Assembly: GCA_009726065.1 (NCBI GenBank) | Contig: WLNA01000004.1 | Coordinates: 1-40,672, forward strand | Source: Actinomycetota bacterium | Lineage (GTDB): Bacteria > Actinomycetota > Acidimicrobiia > Acidimicrobiales > RAAP-2 | Direction of reading: 5' to 3' | DNA: 40,672 nucleotides | Part shown: positions 1 to 6,794 of the stretch, piece by piece | How positions within the stretch are numbered: the first letter of the stretch is position 1 | Layout of the letters: each line of letters opens with the position of its first letter | Made by a program: the position numbers and the translations under genes | Notes under the pieces: model-generated | What the model was told of the DNA's origin: nothing | The model's database searches: none | Seen by the model: the letters and a program-made list of their open reading frames with translations, nothing else

Positions 1-117
1 CAGCGCCAGTCCGTTCAGTTGGAGTCGAGTTGCTTCGACGGCCAACTCTTCCGGATCGCTAGCTCCATCAAGAAAACTAAAACCAGAGTGGGCGTGGAGT
101 TCTCCGTAGCGGGCCAT
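1..117 (-). CDS. dnaE2: DnaE2 error-prone DNA polymerase III alpha, N-terminal fragment (cut by window edge)
   Basis: Only the first 39 codons are in the window, and the gene runs off the left edge. The minus-strand translation begins MARYGELHAHSGFSFLDGAS and continues DPEELAVEATRL, the start of the PHP domain of the DnaE2 group: a short N-terminus followed by the HxHSxFSFLDGAS block, with histidines that in PHP domains bind metal. DnaE2 is the SOS-induced, non-processive C-family polymerase that extends DNA across lesions together with ImuA' and ImuB. The ATG overlaps the imuB stop by one base (TGATG), so the gene is the third cistron of the operon and is probably translationally coupled. 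Identity is very likely from both the motif and the gene order; nothing can be said about the polymerase domain. Confidence 0.9.
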   Translation of the reverse strand, partial: MARYGELHAHSGFSFLDGASDPEELAVEATRLQLNGLAL

Positions 118-1199
118 CAGTCAAACACTCCCGCCAGCCACCACTGGGCCCGTTCCGCATAGAGCCAGAAGGCCCGCCCGTCCTCGAGCAGTACGTGCAG
201 GTGAGCCCGGCGGTGGCGACTACCCCACCAGCCTTCGTCGTGAGGCCAAGGGCCCGCACTAAAGGCGACGCGGTGACTCTTGCCGGGAGGAAATCGCATG
301 GCGTGAATCGGCGCACTCAGCAGTGCTCGACCGGTGACGCGAACAGCGTCGCCCTGTTCGCTCGTCACCTCTACGGCAACCGGATGATTCAACACCACGC
401 TGGGAGCAGGCGAAGGGAGCCGGCCGGGCCACGGTGCACTACCCACTACCCGTCGGGGGGTCGGCGCCCCCCACGGCCTCCACTCCACCTGATCGTGTGG
501 CGTCCTACCTCCACGGAGCGAGGCGGTCCATACCGACTCCACGCCGAGCCGGGTCGTGATGTGATGGGCCACCGCAATTGCTCGGCGATCGGCATCGGTG
601 CGATCACCGAAGAAGCCCATTTGGCCCACCACGACTTCCTCTTCACCGTGGATTTCGCGTAGACGGCGAAACAGCGTTGGGTCGCGATAGGCATCCCAAG
701 CATCACGCTCCCCTCGGGCCAGCTCGTGCAGTACCACGACGGCGGCCGAGAAGCGCTCGGTCACCCGACCGCGAGGCAGTGCGGCGAAGGAACCAACGGT
801 GTGGAGACCAAGCCGACGAGCCGTAACGGCCAAGTCGTTCATCCCCAGTGCCTCAATCGGTAGAGCGCTACGAAATGTGGCTGTCTCGTTGGGCCGAACC
901 ACCACATCGCGAAGGGCGGCCGCGTGGGCGGCAAAGAGTCCGTCGGCGATACCAACGTGAACGGCCCCCTCAACGTGGCGAGCCGCGAGCACACGCACGC
1001 TCTCGATGACGATTTCCTCTCCCCCGACAAAACGACTCGGACCCCGTACGGGAAGAACAAACAGTCCGTATCGCACCACTTCACTAAAGGGACAGAACAG
1101 CGTGAGGTCACCGAGTAGCGCCGCGTGAGCACGCGACACCGCACCGTCGTCGCTCTCTTGTTCGAGCACCGGAACCCACAACGCCAAGAGCCGCTCCAT
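117..1199 (-). CDS. imuB: ImuB-like Y-family polymerase homologue (short form)
   Basis: This is the second gene of the mutasome cassette, 360 residues from an ATG that overlaps the imuA' stop (TGATG at 1197-1201). An upstream in-frame start at 1223 is less likely because it would lie inside imuA'. ImuB is a catalytically inactive Y-family homologue that bridges DnaE2, ImuA' and the beta clamp. Recognisable pieces are the N-terminal LLALWVP, then FCPFSEVVRYGLFVLPVRGP with FVGGEE, VHVGIADGLFAAHAAA, the helix-hairpin-helix-like region LHTVGSFAALPRGRVTERF, and the terminal WWLAGVFD typical of ImuB ends. Family members are usually near 500 residues. Here the stretch between LWVP and the FCPFSEVV block is very short, so most of the first palm segment seems missing. 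QVEWRPWG could be a clamp-binding peptide, but this is speculative. Confidence 0.85.
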   Translation of the reverse strand: MERLLALWVPVLEQESDDGAVSRAHAALLGDLTLFCPFSEVVRYGLFVLPVRGPSRFVGGEEIVIESVRVLAARHVEGAVHVGIADGLFAAHAAALRDVVVRPNETATFRSALPIEALGMNDLAVTARRLGLHTVGSFAALPRGRVTERFSAAVVVLHELARGERDAWDAYRDPTLFRRLREIHGEEEVVVGQMGFFGDRTDADRRAIAVAHHITTRLGVESVWTASLRGGRTPHDQVEWRPWGAPTPRRVVGSAPWPGRLPSPAPSVVLNHPVAVEVTSEQGDAVRVTGRALLSAPIHAMRFPPGKSHRVAFSAGPWPHDEGWWGSRHRRAHLHVLLEDGRAFWLYAERAQWWLAGVFD

Positions 1200-1858
1200 C
1201 ACGGCCGATCTACCGTGCCGCACATAGTTGGCAGGAGCAACTTCACATCATCGCCCCGCCGGGCCGCCCCCCGACCACTGATGCGCGCCGTGATAAAGCG
1301 TTCACGCAGCGTGGCGTCAGTCCGCCAATCGGCATCGGTGATATCAATCGTCACATCCACCGGAACGGGCCACGCCGAGCGAGGTTCGCTCACTACGAGC
1401 AAGACGGCGCGGCGCTCTCGTGCTCGCGCCATCAATCGACGTGCGACTCCATGCGCCGGTCGCGACGGCGGCCGCACCACAACGAGATCGATGCCATCAA
1501 TCAAATCAGCCGTTGCCTCAACCCAGGCGTCCCGCGGACGAGGCAGAAAGAGGACGTGGGCCAGTGAGACGCCAAACTCGGCCATCGCCACGACACCGGG
1601 ATCGTCCACCCCCACGAGGGCGGCCCAGTGGCCCTTACTCGTGGGGTGAGCCACCACGCTGAAGGCCGCACTCAGGCCACCCGCTCCCGCGACACTGGTA
1701 ATCACAATGGTCGATCCCCGACGGAGCCCACCATCAGGCAAGAGTGCCGACCACGGAGCGCCTACCGGAATCTGGCGACTGGAGGCCATGGCCACGGGGC
1801 GAATGGAGGCAGCCAGCGAAGCCGGTAATTCTGGGCGATTGGGTAAAAAAGCGAACAT
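1199..1858 (-). CDS. imuA: ImuA'-like SOS mutagenesis protein
   Basis: First gene of the SOS cassette, 219 residues. It has a RecA-like fold signature: a beta strand then SVAGAGGLSAAF where RecA would have its Walker A loop, but without the GK[ST] residues, followed by a WAALVGVDDPGVVAMAEFGV segment and IDLVVVRPPSRPA resembling a Walker B strand. Loss of the ATP-binding loop fits actinobacterial ImuA', which supports ImuB/DnaE2 mutagenesis rather than recombination. The ATG at 1858 sits inside the LexA box, and a TAGAGT hexamer lies 8 nt upstream, so a leaderless start is plausible. The next in-frame ATG at 1789 (MASSRQIPVG) is the alternative. The identification rests strongly on order with imuB and dnaE2, since the sequence itself is divergent. 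Confidence 0.8.
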   Translation of the reverse strand: MFAFLPNRPELPASLAASIRPVAMASSRQIPVGAPWSALLPDGGLRRGSTIVITSVAGAGGLSAAFSVVAHPTSKGHWAALVGVDDPGVVAMAEFGVSLAHVLFLPRPRDAWVEATADLIDGIDLVVVRPPSRPAHGVARRLMARARERRAVLLVVSEPRSAWPVPVDVTIDITDADWRTDATLRERFITARISGRGAARRGDDVKLLLPTMCGTVDRP

Positions 1859-1865
1859 TTGTTCG
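1852..1865. promoter_or_regulatory. LexA (SOS) box, CGAACATTTGTTCG
   Basis: A 14-bp symmetric match to the Gram-positive/actinobacterial SOS operator CGAACRNRYGTTYG. It lies across the imuA' start codon and directly downstream of the putative -10 hexamer, where bound LexA would block both polymerase and the start region. It should make imuA'-imuB-dnaE2 damage-inducible. Confidence 0.9.
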
Positions 1866-1866
1866 T

Positions 1867-1872
1867 ACTCTA
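1867..1872 (-). promoter_or_regulatory. Putative -10 element of imuA' (TAGAGT)
   Basis: On the minus strand TAGAGT is preceded, after 18 nt, by TTGGCG, a reasonable -35. It ends 8 nt before the imuA' ATG, placing the transcription start within about 2 nt of the start codon and inside the SOS box. Confidence 0.55.
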
Positions 1873-1982
1873 ATCAGTAGACGTGACATTCGCCAATCCC
1901 CCCAGGGCCACCCCTCGGAGTCAGGGGTTTTGCGACGCAACAACCACACGCCCGATGAAATATTCATTACCATCAGGGCACG

Positions 1983-2954
1983 ATGAGTGACAACAGCCAA
2001 GACCTAGCAATCGATGAATTTGGACAACCCACCGACGCGAAGAGTGCTCGCAAGGAGGCCCTCGCCGCCGAACGGGCCATCGCCTCAAAATACTGGGGTG
2101 GCTTTCAGCTCCGTATCGTCGCGACCTTTGCCCTCTGCGTAGCGCTCTGGGTGGCCGTTGTGGCCGTGTCTCTGACTCACCACGTCCCGCTGTGGGCGGG
2201 ACTAATTATCAACACCATTGTGGCGTCACTCTTCTACATGCCCATGCACGAAGCGGTCCACGGCAACATCTCTGGCCGACAGGAGAAGTGGCGAGGAGTG
2301 GAGAATTTCGTTGGCGCCATCTGCGCTATCCCGCTCGGCTTCTCGTTCGCCGCGCACCGATCTTCACACTTACGCCACCACGCCTACACCAACAACCCTG
2401 ACCGTGATCCCGATCACTACACCTACGGCAAGCTCAGCTCCCTCGTCGGCAAGTGGTTCGCGGTAGCAGTGATTTCCAGTTTTCTCCCGTTCTTTGCCTT
2501 TATTCCCGCACTCCGAAAAGTCTTACCTCAGCAGATTCAGCGATCCCTCGGCGCCGACAATGACCGCGCGAGTGGCCTCATTCAGCTTCGATTCTGGATC
2601 TTGACCACCGTTGCTCTTGGTGCAGCATTTCTTCTCGGGGTCGGCTGGCCGGCGCTCATGCTCTGGTATATCCCGGGACGCCTTCAGGCCCTCTGGTTGC
2701 TCTTTGTCTTTGCGTGGTTCCCCCACCACCCCGCTAGCGAGACGGGCCGCTACGTCGACACCCGTATCGCCGTTTTTCGTGGTTCACGATGGCTCATTCG
2801 TGGTCACGACCACCACGCACTGCACCACCTCTACCCCCAGATTCCCCACTACCGCCTCCGGGCTCTTTGGCAGGAGGCGGCCGACGACCTCGTAGCTAAG
2901 GGCGTGCGGGCCGAAGGTCGGGCGCTGGCGGCAACGGGGCCCATCGTCTGGTAG
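1983..2954 (+). CDS. Membrane fatty acid desaturase / hydroxylase family protein
   Basis: A 323-residue integral membrane di-iron enzyme of the FA_desaturase superfamily. The histidine boxes are all present: HEAVH at about 89-93, HRSSHLRHH at about 125-133 followed by AYTNNPDRDPD, and HDHHALHH at about 275-282, with a further HH at 248-249. Hydrophobic segments flank them (about 43-64, 70-86, 108-122, 153-176, 206-245), as expected for a desaturase with the metal site at the cytoplasmic face. It should use O2 and electrons from a ferredoxin or similar donor to desaturate acyl chains or hydroxylate a lipid-like substrate; carotenoid hydroxylases share the same boxes, so the substrate is not settled. 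The gene diverges from the SOS operon. TACCAT lies 9 nt before the ATG, suggesting a very short leader. No partner redox gene is adjacent. Confidence 0.85.
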   Translation: MSDNSQDLAIDEFGQPTDAKSARKEALAAERAIASKYWGGFQLRIVATFALCVALWVAVVAVSLTHHVPLWAGLIINTIVASLFYMPMHEAVHGNISGRQEKWRGVENFVGAICAIPLGFSFAAHRSSHLRHHAYTNNPDRDPDHYTYGKLSSLVGKWFAVAVISSFLPFFAFIPALRKVLPQQIQRSLGADNDRASGLIQLRFWILTTVALGAAFLLGVGWPALMLWYIPGRLQALWLLFVFAWFPHHPASETGRYVDTRIAVFRGSRWLIRGHDHHALHHLYPQIPHYRLRALWQEAADDLVAKGVRAEGRALAATGPIVW

Positions 2955-2981
2955 TCACGCAGTACGTCGCACGCGAGTTCG

Positions 2982-2987
2982 TAACAT
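2982..2987 (+). promoter_or_regulatory. Putative leaderless -10 element (TAACAT) of the SRAP gene
   Basis: TAACAT followed by 7 nt and then ATG; no Shine-Dalgarno sequence is visible. The predicted transcript would begin at or next to the start codon. Confidence 0.5.
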
Positions 2988-2994
2988 TCTCACT

Positions 2995-3696
2995 ATGTGC
3001 GGACGCATCGCTCTCTATACCCCTCCGGCCACGTTGGCTCGTTTTCTCGATGCCGCGCTCGCGGCTGGCGTTAACCCCGAAGGTCGACCGAGTTGGAATG
3101 TCGGACCGCAACGGACACTCTTTGCCGTCACCGAATATGAAGAGACGCGTGTGCTCGATCGCTACCGATGGGGGCTTCTCCCGAGCTGGGCTAAAGACCC
3201 GGCCATCTCCAACAAACTCTTTAATGCCCGTGCGGAAACAATTGCGGAAAAGCCGTCATTTCGCTCAGCTTTCGCCAAGCGTCCCTGCGCCATCCCGATT
3301 GATGGTTTCTACGAGTGGGACCGCCGTGACGGCCAAGGTCGTCAACCACACTTCTTCACTCGTCGAGACGGTGCGCCCATAGTGCTCGCGGGCCTCGTTG
3401 AACAGTGGCGTAACCCCGCCGATCCCGATGGCTCGATAGTGCAGACCTGCACCGTCATCACCACCACACCGAATGGGGACATCGATGGCATCCACAATCG
3501 GATGCCGGTCATCTTGACGGTGCCTACCGTGGAGCTTTGGCTCGATACCGATGCCCCCAGAGCATTGCGCCAGGCTTTGCTCGCCCCGGCACCGAGCGGC
3601 ACGCTTGAGCACTACGGCGTGAGTAGCGCCGTAGGTAATGTTCGCAATGATGGACCGGAACTTGTTGAACGGAACGAACCAACCACGCTCTTCTAA
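2995..3696 (+). CDS. yedK: SRAP-domain abasic-site protein (YedK/HMCES family)
   Basis: A 233-residue protein beginning MCGRI. In the SRAP family Cys2, exposed after Met removal, forms a thiazolidine crosslink with abasic sites in single-stranded DNA, protecting them from cleavage. Other conserved elements are visible: PSWNVGP near residue 33, RWGLLPSWAKD, NARAET, a FYEWD block holding the family's catalytic glutamate, and HNRMPVIL with its histidine. The length is normal for the family. The start is fixed by the requirement for Cys at position 2. The gene ends exactly where the convergent dehydratase gene ends (3696/3697, no gap). Its location close to the SOS operon may be coincidental, but the DNA-damage theme fits. 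Confidence 0.95.
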   Translation: MCGRIALYTPPATLARFLDAALAAGVNPEGRPSWNVGPQRTLFAVTEYEETRVLDRYRWGLLPSWAKDPAISNKLFNARAETIAEKPSFRSAFAKRPCAIPIDGFYEWDRRDGQGRQPHFFTRRDGAPIVLAGLVEQWRNPADPDGSIVQTCTVITTTPNGDIDGIHNRMPVILTVPTVELWLDTDAPRALRQALLAPAPSGTLEHYGVSSAVGNVRNDGPELVERNEPTTLF

Positions 3697-4665
3697 CTAT
3701 TCGGCCAGGAGGCTCTGAAGCAGATCGAAGGCGATGTTGCGCCCGCAGGCAATGAAGCCGACCCGGCTGGAAGAGTCGTGGATCAGATTGTTCGTAATAG
3801 CGGCGTAGGAGGCCGTTGCCGATCCCTCCATCACCAGGCCATTCTGTTCCACACACTCGCGTACGGCACTGCGTATCTCTGCCTCGGGTACGAGTACAAA
3901 GGGAATCTGGTGGTGGGCCACGATGGCATTCGTCATGGCGCCATCATCACCACCGCCCGCCAAACCGTCGGCGATAGTGGGGAGATGGCTGATTTCAGCC
4001 ATAGTTTTGCCCTGCAGCGCAAAGTAGAGGGCCGAGGAGTTCTGGGGCTGTACGGCCGTCACTCGAATATCTGTTCGACCGTGGACTTCGCGAGCCACGA
4101 GACATCCCGCAATAAGGCCACCGCCACCGACACTGACGACTAGGTGTTCCAACTCGGGAGCCTGCCGCAGCATTTCTTCGAAGACCGTGGACTGGCCGGC
4201 GACCACATCGGGGTCATTAAAGGGCGAGAGGAAACGGATGGAGCGCTCAGCTGCCAACGTGAGGGCAAACGCTTGAGCATCGTCATAGGAGTTACCGTGC
4301 TGAATGAGTTCAATCTCGTAATTTTGGAGCTTCTTTACTTTGGCGGCCGAGGCCGTCGCGGGGACTACGACCGTCGCACGGGCACCCAACAGCATGGCGG
4401 CGTGAGCGATGCCGAGGCCGTGGTTACCGGCAGACGAAGCAATAACGGCACCCGTGGGATCGCTGCGCAGGGCGGCGTCGATAGCCGCCAGAGCGCCTCG
4501 AACCTTAAAGGCCCCCGTTGGCTGAAAGAGTTCCATCTTGGTCAAGACCGGTCGACCGCGCAGCATGAGAGTGACAGTGGGCGTAGGAACTAAGTGATGA
4601 GCAATGACGCGACGGGCCGCTTCCAACTGCTGCTCGGTCGGTGGTGGCACGGTTTGATTCATCAT
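3697..4665 (-). CDS. Threonine/serine ammonia-lyase (PLP fold-type II)
   Basis: 322 residues from ATG at 4665; an adjacent ATG at 4662 is equally possible. PLP lysine is in FQPTGAFKVRGA (Lys54), the Asn of the phosphate/cofactor environment in ASSAGNHGLGIA, and the glycine loop is VSVGGGGLIAG. These are the hallmarks of catabolic-type threonine/serine dehydratases, which deaminate L-threonine to 2-oxobutanoate or L-serine to pyruvate. The short length without a C-terminal ACT regulatory domain argues against the feedback-inhibited IlvA and for the TdcB/serine racemase-like group; racemase activity cannot be excluded. The open frame continues upstream to 4995, but that part is antisense to the next gene and not family-like. 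TACAGT at 4677-4682 on the minus strand could be the -10. Confidence 0.9.
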   Translation of the reverse strand: MMNQTVPPPTEQQLEAARRVIAHHLVPTPTVTLMLRGRPVLTKMELFQPTGAFKVRGALAAIDAALRSDPTGAVIASSAGNHGLGIAHAAMLLGARATVVVPATASAAKVKKLQNYEIELIQHGNSYDDAQAFALTLAAERSIRFLSPFNDPDVVAGQSTVFEEMLRQAPELEHLVVSVGGGGLIAGCLVAREVHGRTDIRVTAVQPQNSSALYFALQGKTMAEISHLPTIADGLAGGGDDGAMTNAIVAHHQIPFVLVPEAEIRSAVRECVEQNGLVMEGSATASYAAITNNLIHDSSSRVGFIACGRNIAFDLLQSLLAE

Positions 4666-4719
4666 TGCTCCAACCCAACTGTACTGCCGTGAAAGATGTC
4701 CTTTACTCGGCATGCGGGG

Positions 4720-4725
4720 TATGGT
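4720..4725 (+). promoter_or_regulatory. Putative leaderless -10 element (TATGGT) of the CadD-like gene
   Basis: TATGGT, 6 nt (gacccc), then ATG at 4732. This placement decides the start in favour of 4732 over the upstream in-frame ATG at 4696. Confidence 0.5.
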
Positions 4726-4731
4726 GACCCC

Positions 4732-5304
4732 ATGCACGACGTGATAGTGGCTATTGCAATTGGCATGGGTGCCTTCTTGGGCACAATGATTGATAACTTT
4801 TTTGCCTTTGCCGCCCAACTGACTCTCACGGAGCCCAAGCGGTTTCGCCGAGTTTCTTACGCCCACGTCATTGGTGTGCTTGTTCTGATCATCGGATCGG
4901 CCGCAGTCGGTAGTGCTCTCAATTTCATTTCGCTGGAATGGATTGGCTTCCTCGCGGTGGCCCCGCTGGCTCTTGCCTGGCACGGATGGCGACATCGTAA
5001 CGAATTAGCGCCGCAGCGGCGGGGAGCGACCACCACCTTCCTCGTCACAGTGGGGCTCGGGGGCGACAATATTGCGATTTGGATTCCCATTCTGCGGGCT
5101 CAAGGAGTCTTACGGGGGATCACCGTGGCACTCACCATCCTCGTACTAGATATCGGGGCTGTCGGCCTGGCTCGATATCTAGTTCAACGACCCTCGGTCA
5201 TTCAATTTGGCCAGCGCTGGAGCCTCACGTTGATGCCTCCCCTCTACTGCGGGCTCGCCGTACTCATTGTTTGGCAATGTCGATGGTTTTCCTTCCTAGG
5301 CTGA
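4732..5304 (+). CDS. CadD-like cadmium/cation resistance membrane transporter
   Basis: A 190-residue membrane protein with about five hydrophobic segments. The first carries GTMIDNFFAFAAQ and the central one GLGGDNIAIWIPIL, the paired acidic motifs found in CadD-type transporters of the LysE superfamily. CadD proteins confer cadmium resistance by efflux in Gram-positives; the true substrate here is unproven. It is followed after 4 nt by the hemolysin III gene, so the two may be co-transcribed, although that gene also has its own promoter-like hexamer. No metal-responsive regulator is adjacent. The start at 4732 (MHDVIVAIAIGMGAF) places the first membrane segment at the N-terminus as usual. 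Confidence 0.75.
   Translation: MHDVIVAIAIGMGAFLGTMIDNFFAFAAQLTLTEPKRFRRVSYAHVIGVLVLIIGSAAVGSALNFISLEWIGFLAVAPLALAWHGWRHRNELAPQRRGATTTFLVTVGLGGDNIAIWIPILRAQGVLRGITVALTILVLDIGAVGLARYLVQRPSVIQFGQRWSLTLMPPLYCGLAVLIVWQCRWFSFLG
5297..5302 (+). promoter_or_regulatory. Putative leaderless -10 element (TAGGCT) of the hemolysin III gene
   Basis: TAGGCT inside the last codons of the cadD-like gene, then 6 nt (gaccgt) and ATG at 5309. The same TAGGCT-N6-ATG arrangement occurs at 6717-6729 on the other strand. Confidence 0.45.
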
Positions 5305-5308
5305 CCGT

Positions 5309-5953
5309 ATGGAAGAACCGACAGTCACCACTAAGCCTCTCCTTCGAGGGTGGTTCCACGTCGGTGGGCTGATTGTCCTGCTGGCCTGTTCGCCAATCTT
5401 GATTGTGCTCGCCGAAAACGGGGCCGATGTGGCATGGTCACTGTGTTTCGTGGGTGGCGTCGCCACCATGATGTTGACGAGCGCACTCTTTCACCGGATT
5501 AACTGGCAGCCTCGAGCACGTCGAGCCTGGCGTCGGGCGGATCACTCCGCCATCTTTGCCGCGATTTCAGGGAGTTACTTCGGTATCGCCGGCATAACCA
5601 TGCACGGCACCCCACGAACTATTTTGCTCGTCGTCGTCGCTAGCGGCACCGTTATCGGCGTAGCAATTCGCCAACTAGCCCTCGATACTCCGAAATGGGT
5701 CGCCACGCTCCCCTATCTCGTTGTCGGTTGGGCCGCCGTGGCCTTCATCCCGCAGATGTATCGTGGCGGCGGTCTCGCCTTTCTGCTCTTCGTCTTAGGG
5801 GGTGGTCTCGCCTACACCGCCGGTGCCATCTTCTACGGTACGAAGCGCCCCAAGCTCTGGCCTCGAGTTTTTGGCTACCACGAACTCTTTCACGCCCTGA
5901 CCTTGGTGGGGGCCAGCCTTCACTTCACCGCCATCGCCATCGCCCTGCGTTAA
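5309..5953 (+). CDS. Hemolysin III family (PAQR-like) membrane protein
   Basis: 214 residues, seven hydrophobic segments. Family markers are visible: SALFHRINW in the first third (the SxxxH motif), RADHSAIFAAISGSYF (the D-H pair), and GYHELFHALTLVGASLHF near the C-terminus. In PAQR/HlyIII proteins these Ser, His and Asp residues are proposed to bind zinc and act as an intramembrane hydrolase. 'Hemolysin III' is a historical name and does not prove a toxin. The length is standard. Its stop TAA shares TTAA (5950-5953) with the stop of the convergent SDR gene. Confidence 0.88.
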   Translation: MEEPTVTTKPLLRGWFHVGGLIVLLACSPILIVLAENGADVAWSLCFVGGVATMMLTSALFHRINWQPRARRAWRRADHSAIFAAISGSYFGIAGITMHGTPRTILLVVVASGTVIGVAIRQLALDTPKWVATLPYLVVGWAAVAFIPQMYRGGGLAFLLFVLGGGLAYTAGAIFYGTKRPKLWPRVFGYHELFHALTLVGASLHFTAIAIALR

Positions 5954-6717
5954 GGCAGTGGCGACAGCCCACCGTCGAGGTTGATGCCCACACCCGTGAG
6001 ATAGCTCGCACGGGCTGAGAGGAGATACGTCGCGAGATCGGCAAACTCGCTGGCCTCACCAACACGGCCCAGCGGTATCCCCTGGTGCTGAACGATGGCC
6101 CCGTAGAGATCATCGTGGGCCATCGACATCGCATCAGCTCGACGGGTCCACTGGCCTGACTTAATCAGACCAATCAAGATGGCATTCACTCGAACGCCGT
6201 GTGGAGCCAACTCGCCCGACAGGGCTTTGGTCATTGCCAACCCGGCCGCTCGCGATGCGGCCGTGGGGGTGGAGCCGGCGTCCGGGGCCTTGCCTTTAAT
6301 GGCCAAGATATTGAGGATAGAGCCACGACTCTTGATGAGTTCGGGGATAGCGCGGCGGGCTAGATGCACGGCCGCGATTACTTTAAGTTCGAAGTCCTCG
6401 CGCCACTCTTCGTCGGTGGACTCCAGCAATGGAGTTGCGGCCGAACGACCGGCATTATTAACTAAGCCGTCTAGTTGCCCAAATGTACTAAGCACCTGGT
6501 CGTAGAAGGAATCCAATTCGTCACCCTTAGTAACATCGGCCTGTAGGGCGAGGCTCCGACTGCCCAGCAGCACAGATGCTGACGCGACTTTGTCGTCTCG
6601 TCGACCACAGACGGCCACGCGGGCCCCTTCGGCCACCAAGGAGTGCGCCAGCGCTAAGCCGAGCCCCTCGGTGCCACCGGTAATGATGAAGGCCTTGCCG
6701 GAAAGTTCGAGATCCAT
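5950..6717 (-). CDS. Short-chain dehydrogenase-like protein lacking the catalytic tetrad
   Basis: 255 residues with a full classical SDR fold. The dinucleotide-binding glycine motif TGGTEGLG (about 14-21), CGRRDD for adenosine ribose/phosphate recognition, and LVNNAG are intact. The active site is not. Where E. coli FabG has Asn110, Ser138, Tyr151 and Lys155, this protein has Glu (FELKV), Ala (ILNILAIKG), Thr and Arg (PTAASRAAG). So it probably binds NAD(P) but may not reduce ketones by the usual mechanism; some SDR subgroups with an S/T-AAR-A motif are known. The minus-strand start has TAGGCT exactly 6 nt upstream. It is divergent from the MFS gene at 6795, which may share its regulation. 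Could be a regulatory or non-canonical enzyme. Confidence 0.85.
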   Translation of the reverse strand: MDLELSGKAFIITGGTEGLGLALAHSLVAEGARVAVCGRRDDKVASASVLLGSRSLALQADVTKGDELDSFYDQVLSTFGQLDGLVNNAGRSAATPLLESTDEEWREDFELKVIAAVHLARRAIPELIKSRGSILNILAIKGKAPDAGSTPTAASRAAGLAMTKALSGELAPHGVRVNAILIGLIKSGQWTRRADAMSMAHDDLYGAIVQHQGIPLGRVGEASEFADLATYLLSARASYLTGVGINLDGGLSPLP

Positions 6718-6723
6718 AGGAGG

Positions 6724-6729
6724 AGCCTA
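6724..6729 (-). promoter_or_regulatory. Putative leaderless -10 element (TAGGCT) of the SDR gene
   Basis: On the minus strand TAGGCT, 6 nt (cctcct), then ATG at 6717. No Shine-Dalgarno on that strand. Confidence 0.5.
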
Positions 6730-6781
6730 GAAGGAGGAATCTCCAAATGTTGCTTACAGTCACCACGTTTCGGGGGGAAGG

Positions 6782-6787
6782 TAGCGT
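6782..6787 (+). promoter_or_regulatory. Putative leaderless -10 element (TAGCGT) of the MFS gene
   Basis: TAGCGT, 7 nt (ggtcacc), then ATG at 6795. This competes with an AAGGAGG sequence at 6731-6737 placed 9 nt before an in-frame ATG at 6747. Confidence 0.4.
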
Positions 6788-6794
6788 GGTCACC

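Noticed and set aside
340-360. Inverted repeat CGAACAG / CTGTTCG inside imuB, resembling a second SOS box
   Set aside because: The spacing between half-sites is 7 nt larger arms apart than in a LexA box (21 bp overall instead of 14) and it lies deep in the coding sequence.
4696-4995. N-terminal extension of the dehydratase frame up to 4995 (minus) and of the CadD-like frame from 4696 (plus)
   Set aside because: The former is antisense to the cadD-like gene and unlike the family; the latter adds residues before the natural membrane start and lies upstream of a well-placed promoter hexamer.
6731-6747. AAGGAGG followed by ATG at 6747 as the MFS start
   Set aside because: Not excluded, but it would leave 29 bp for two divergent promoters, and the added residues are not MFS-like. 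Kept as an alternative.
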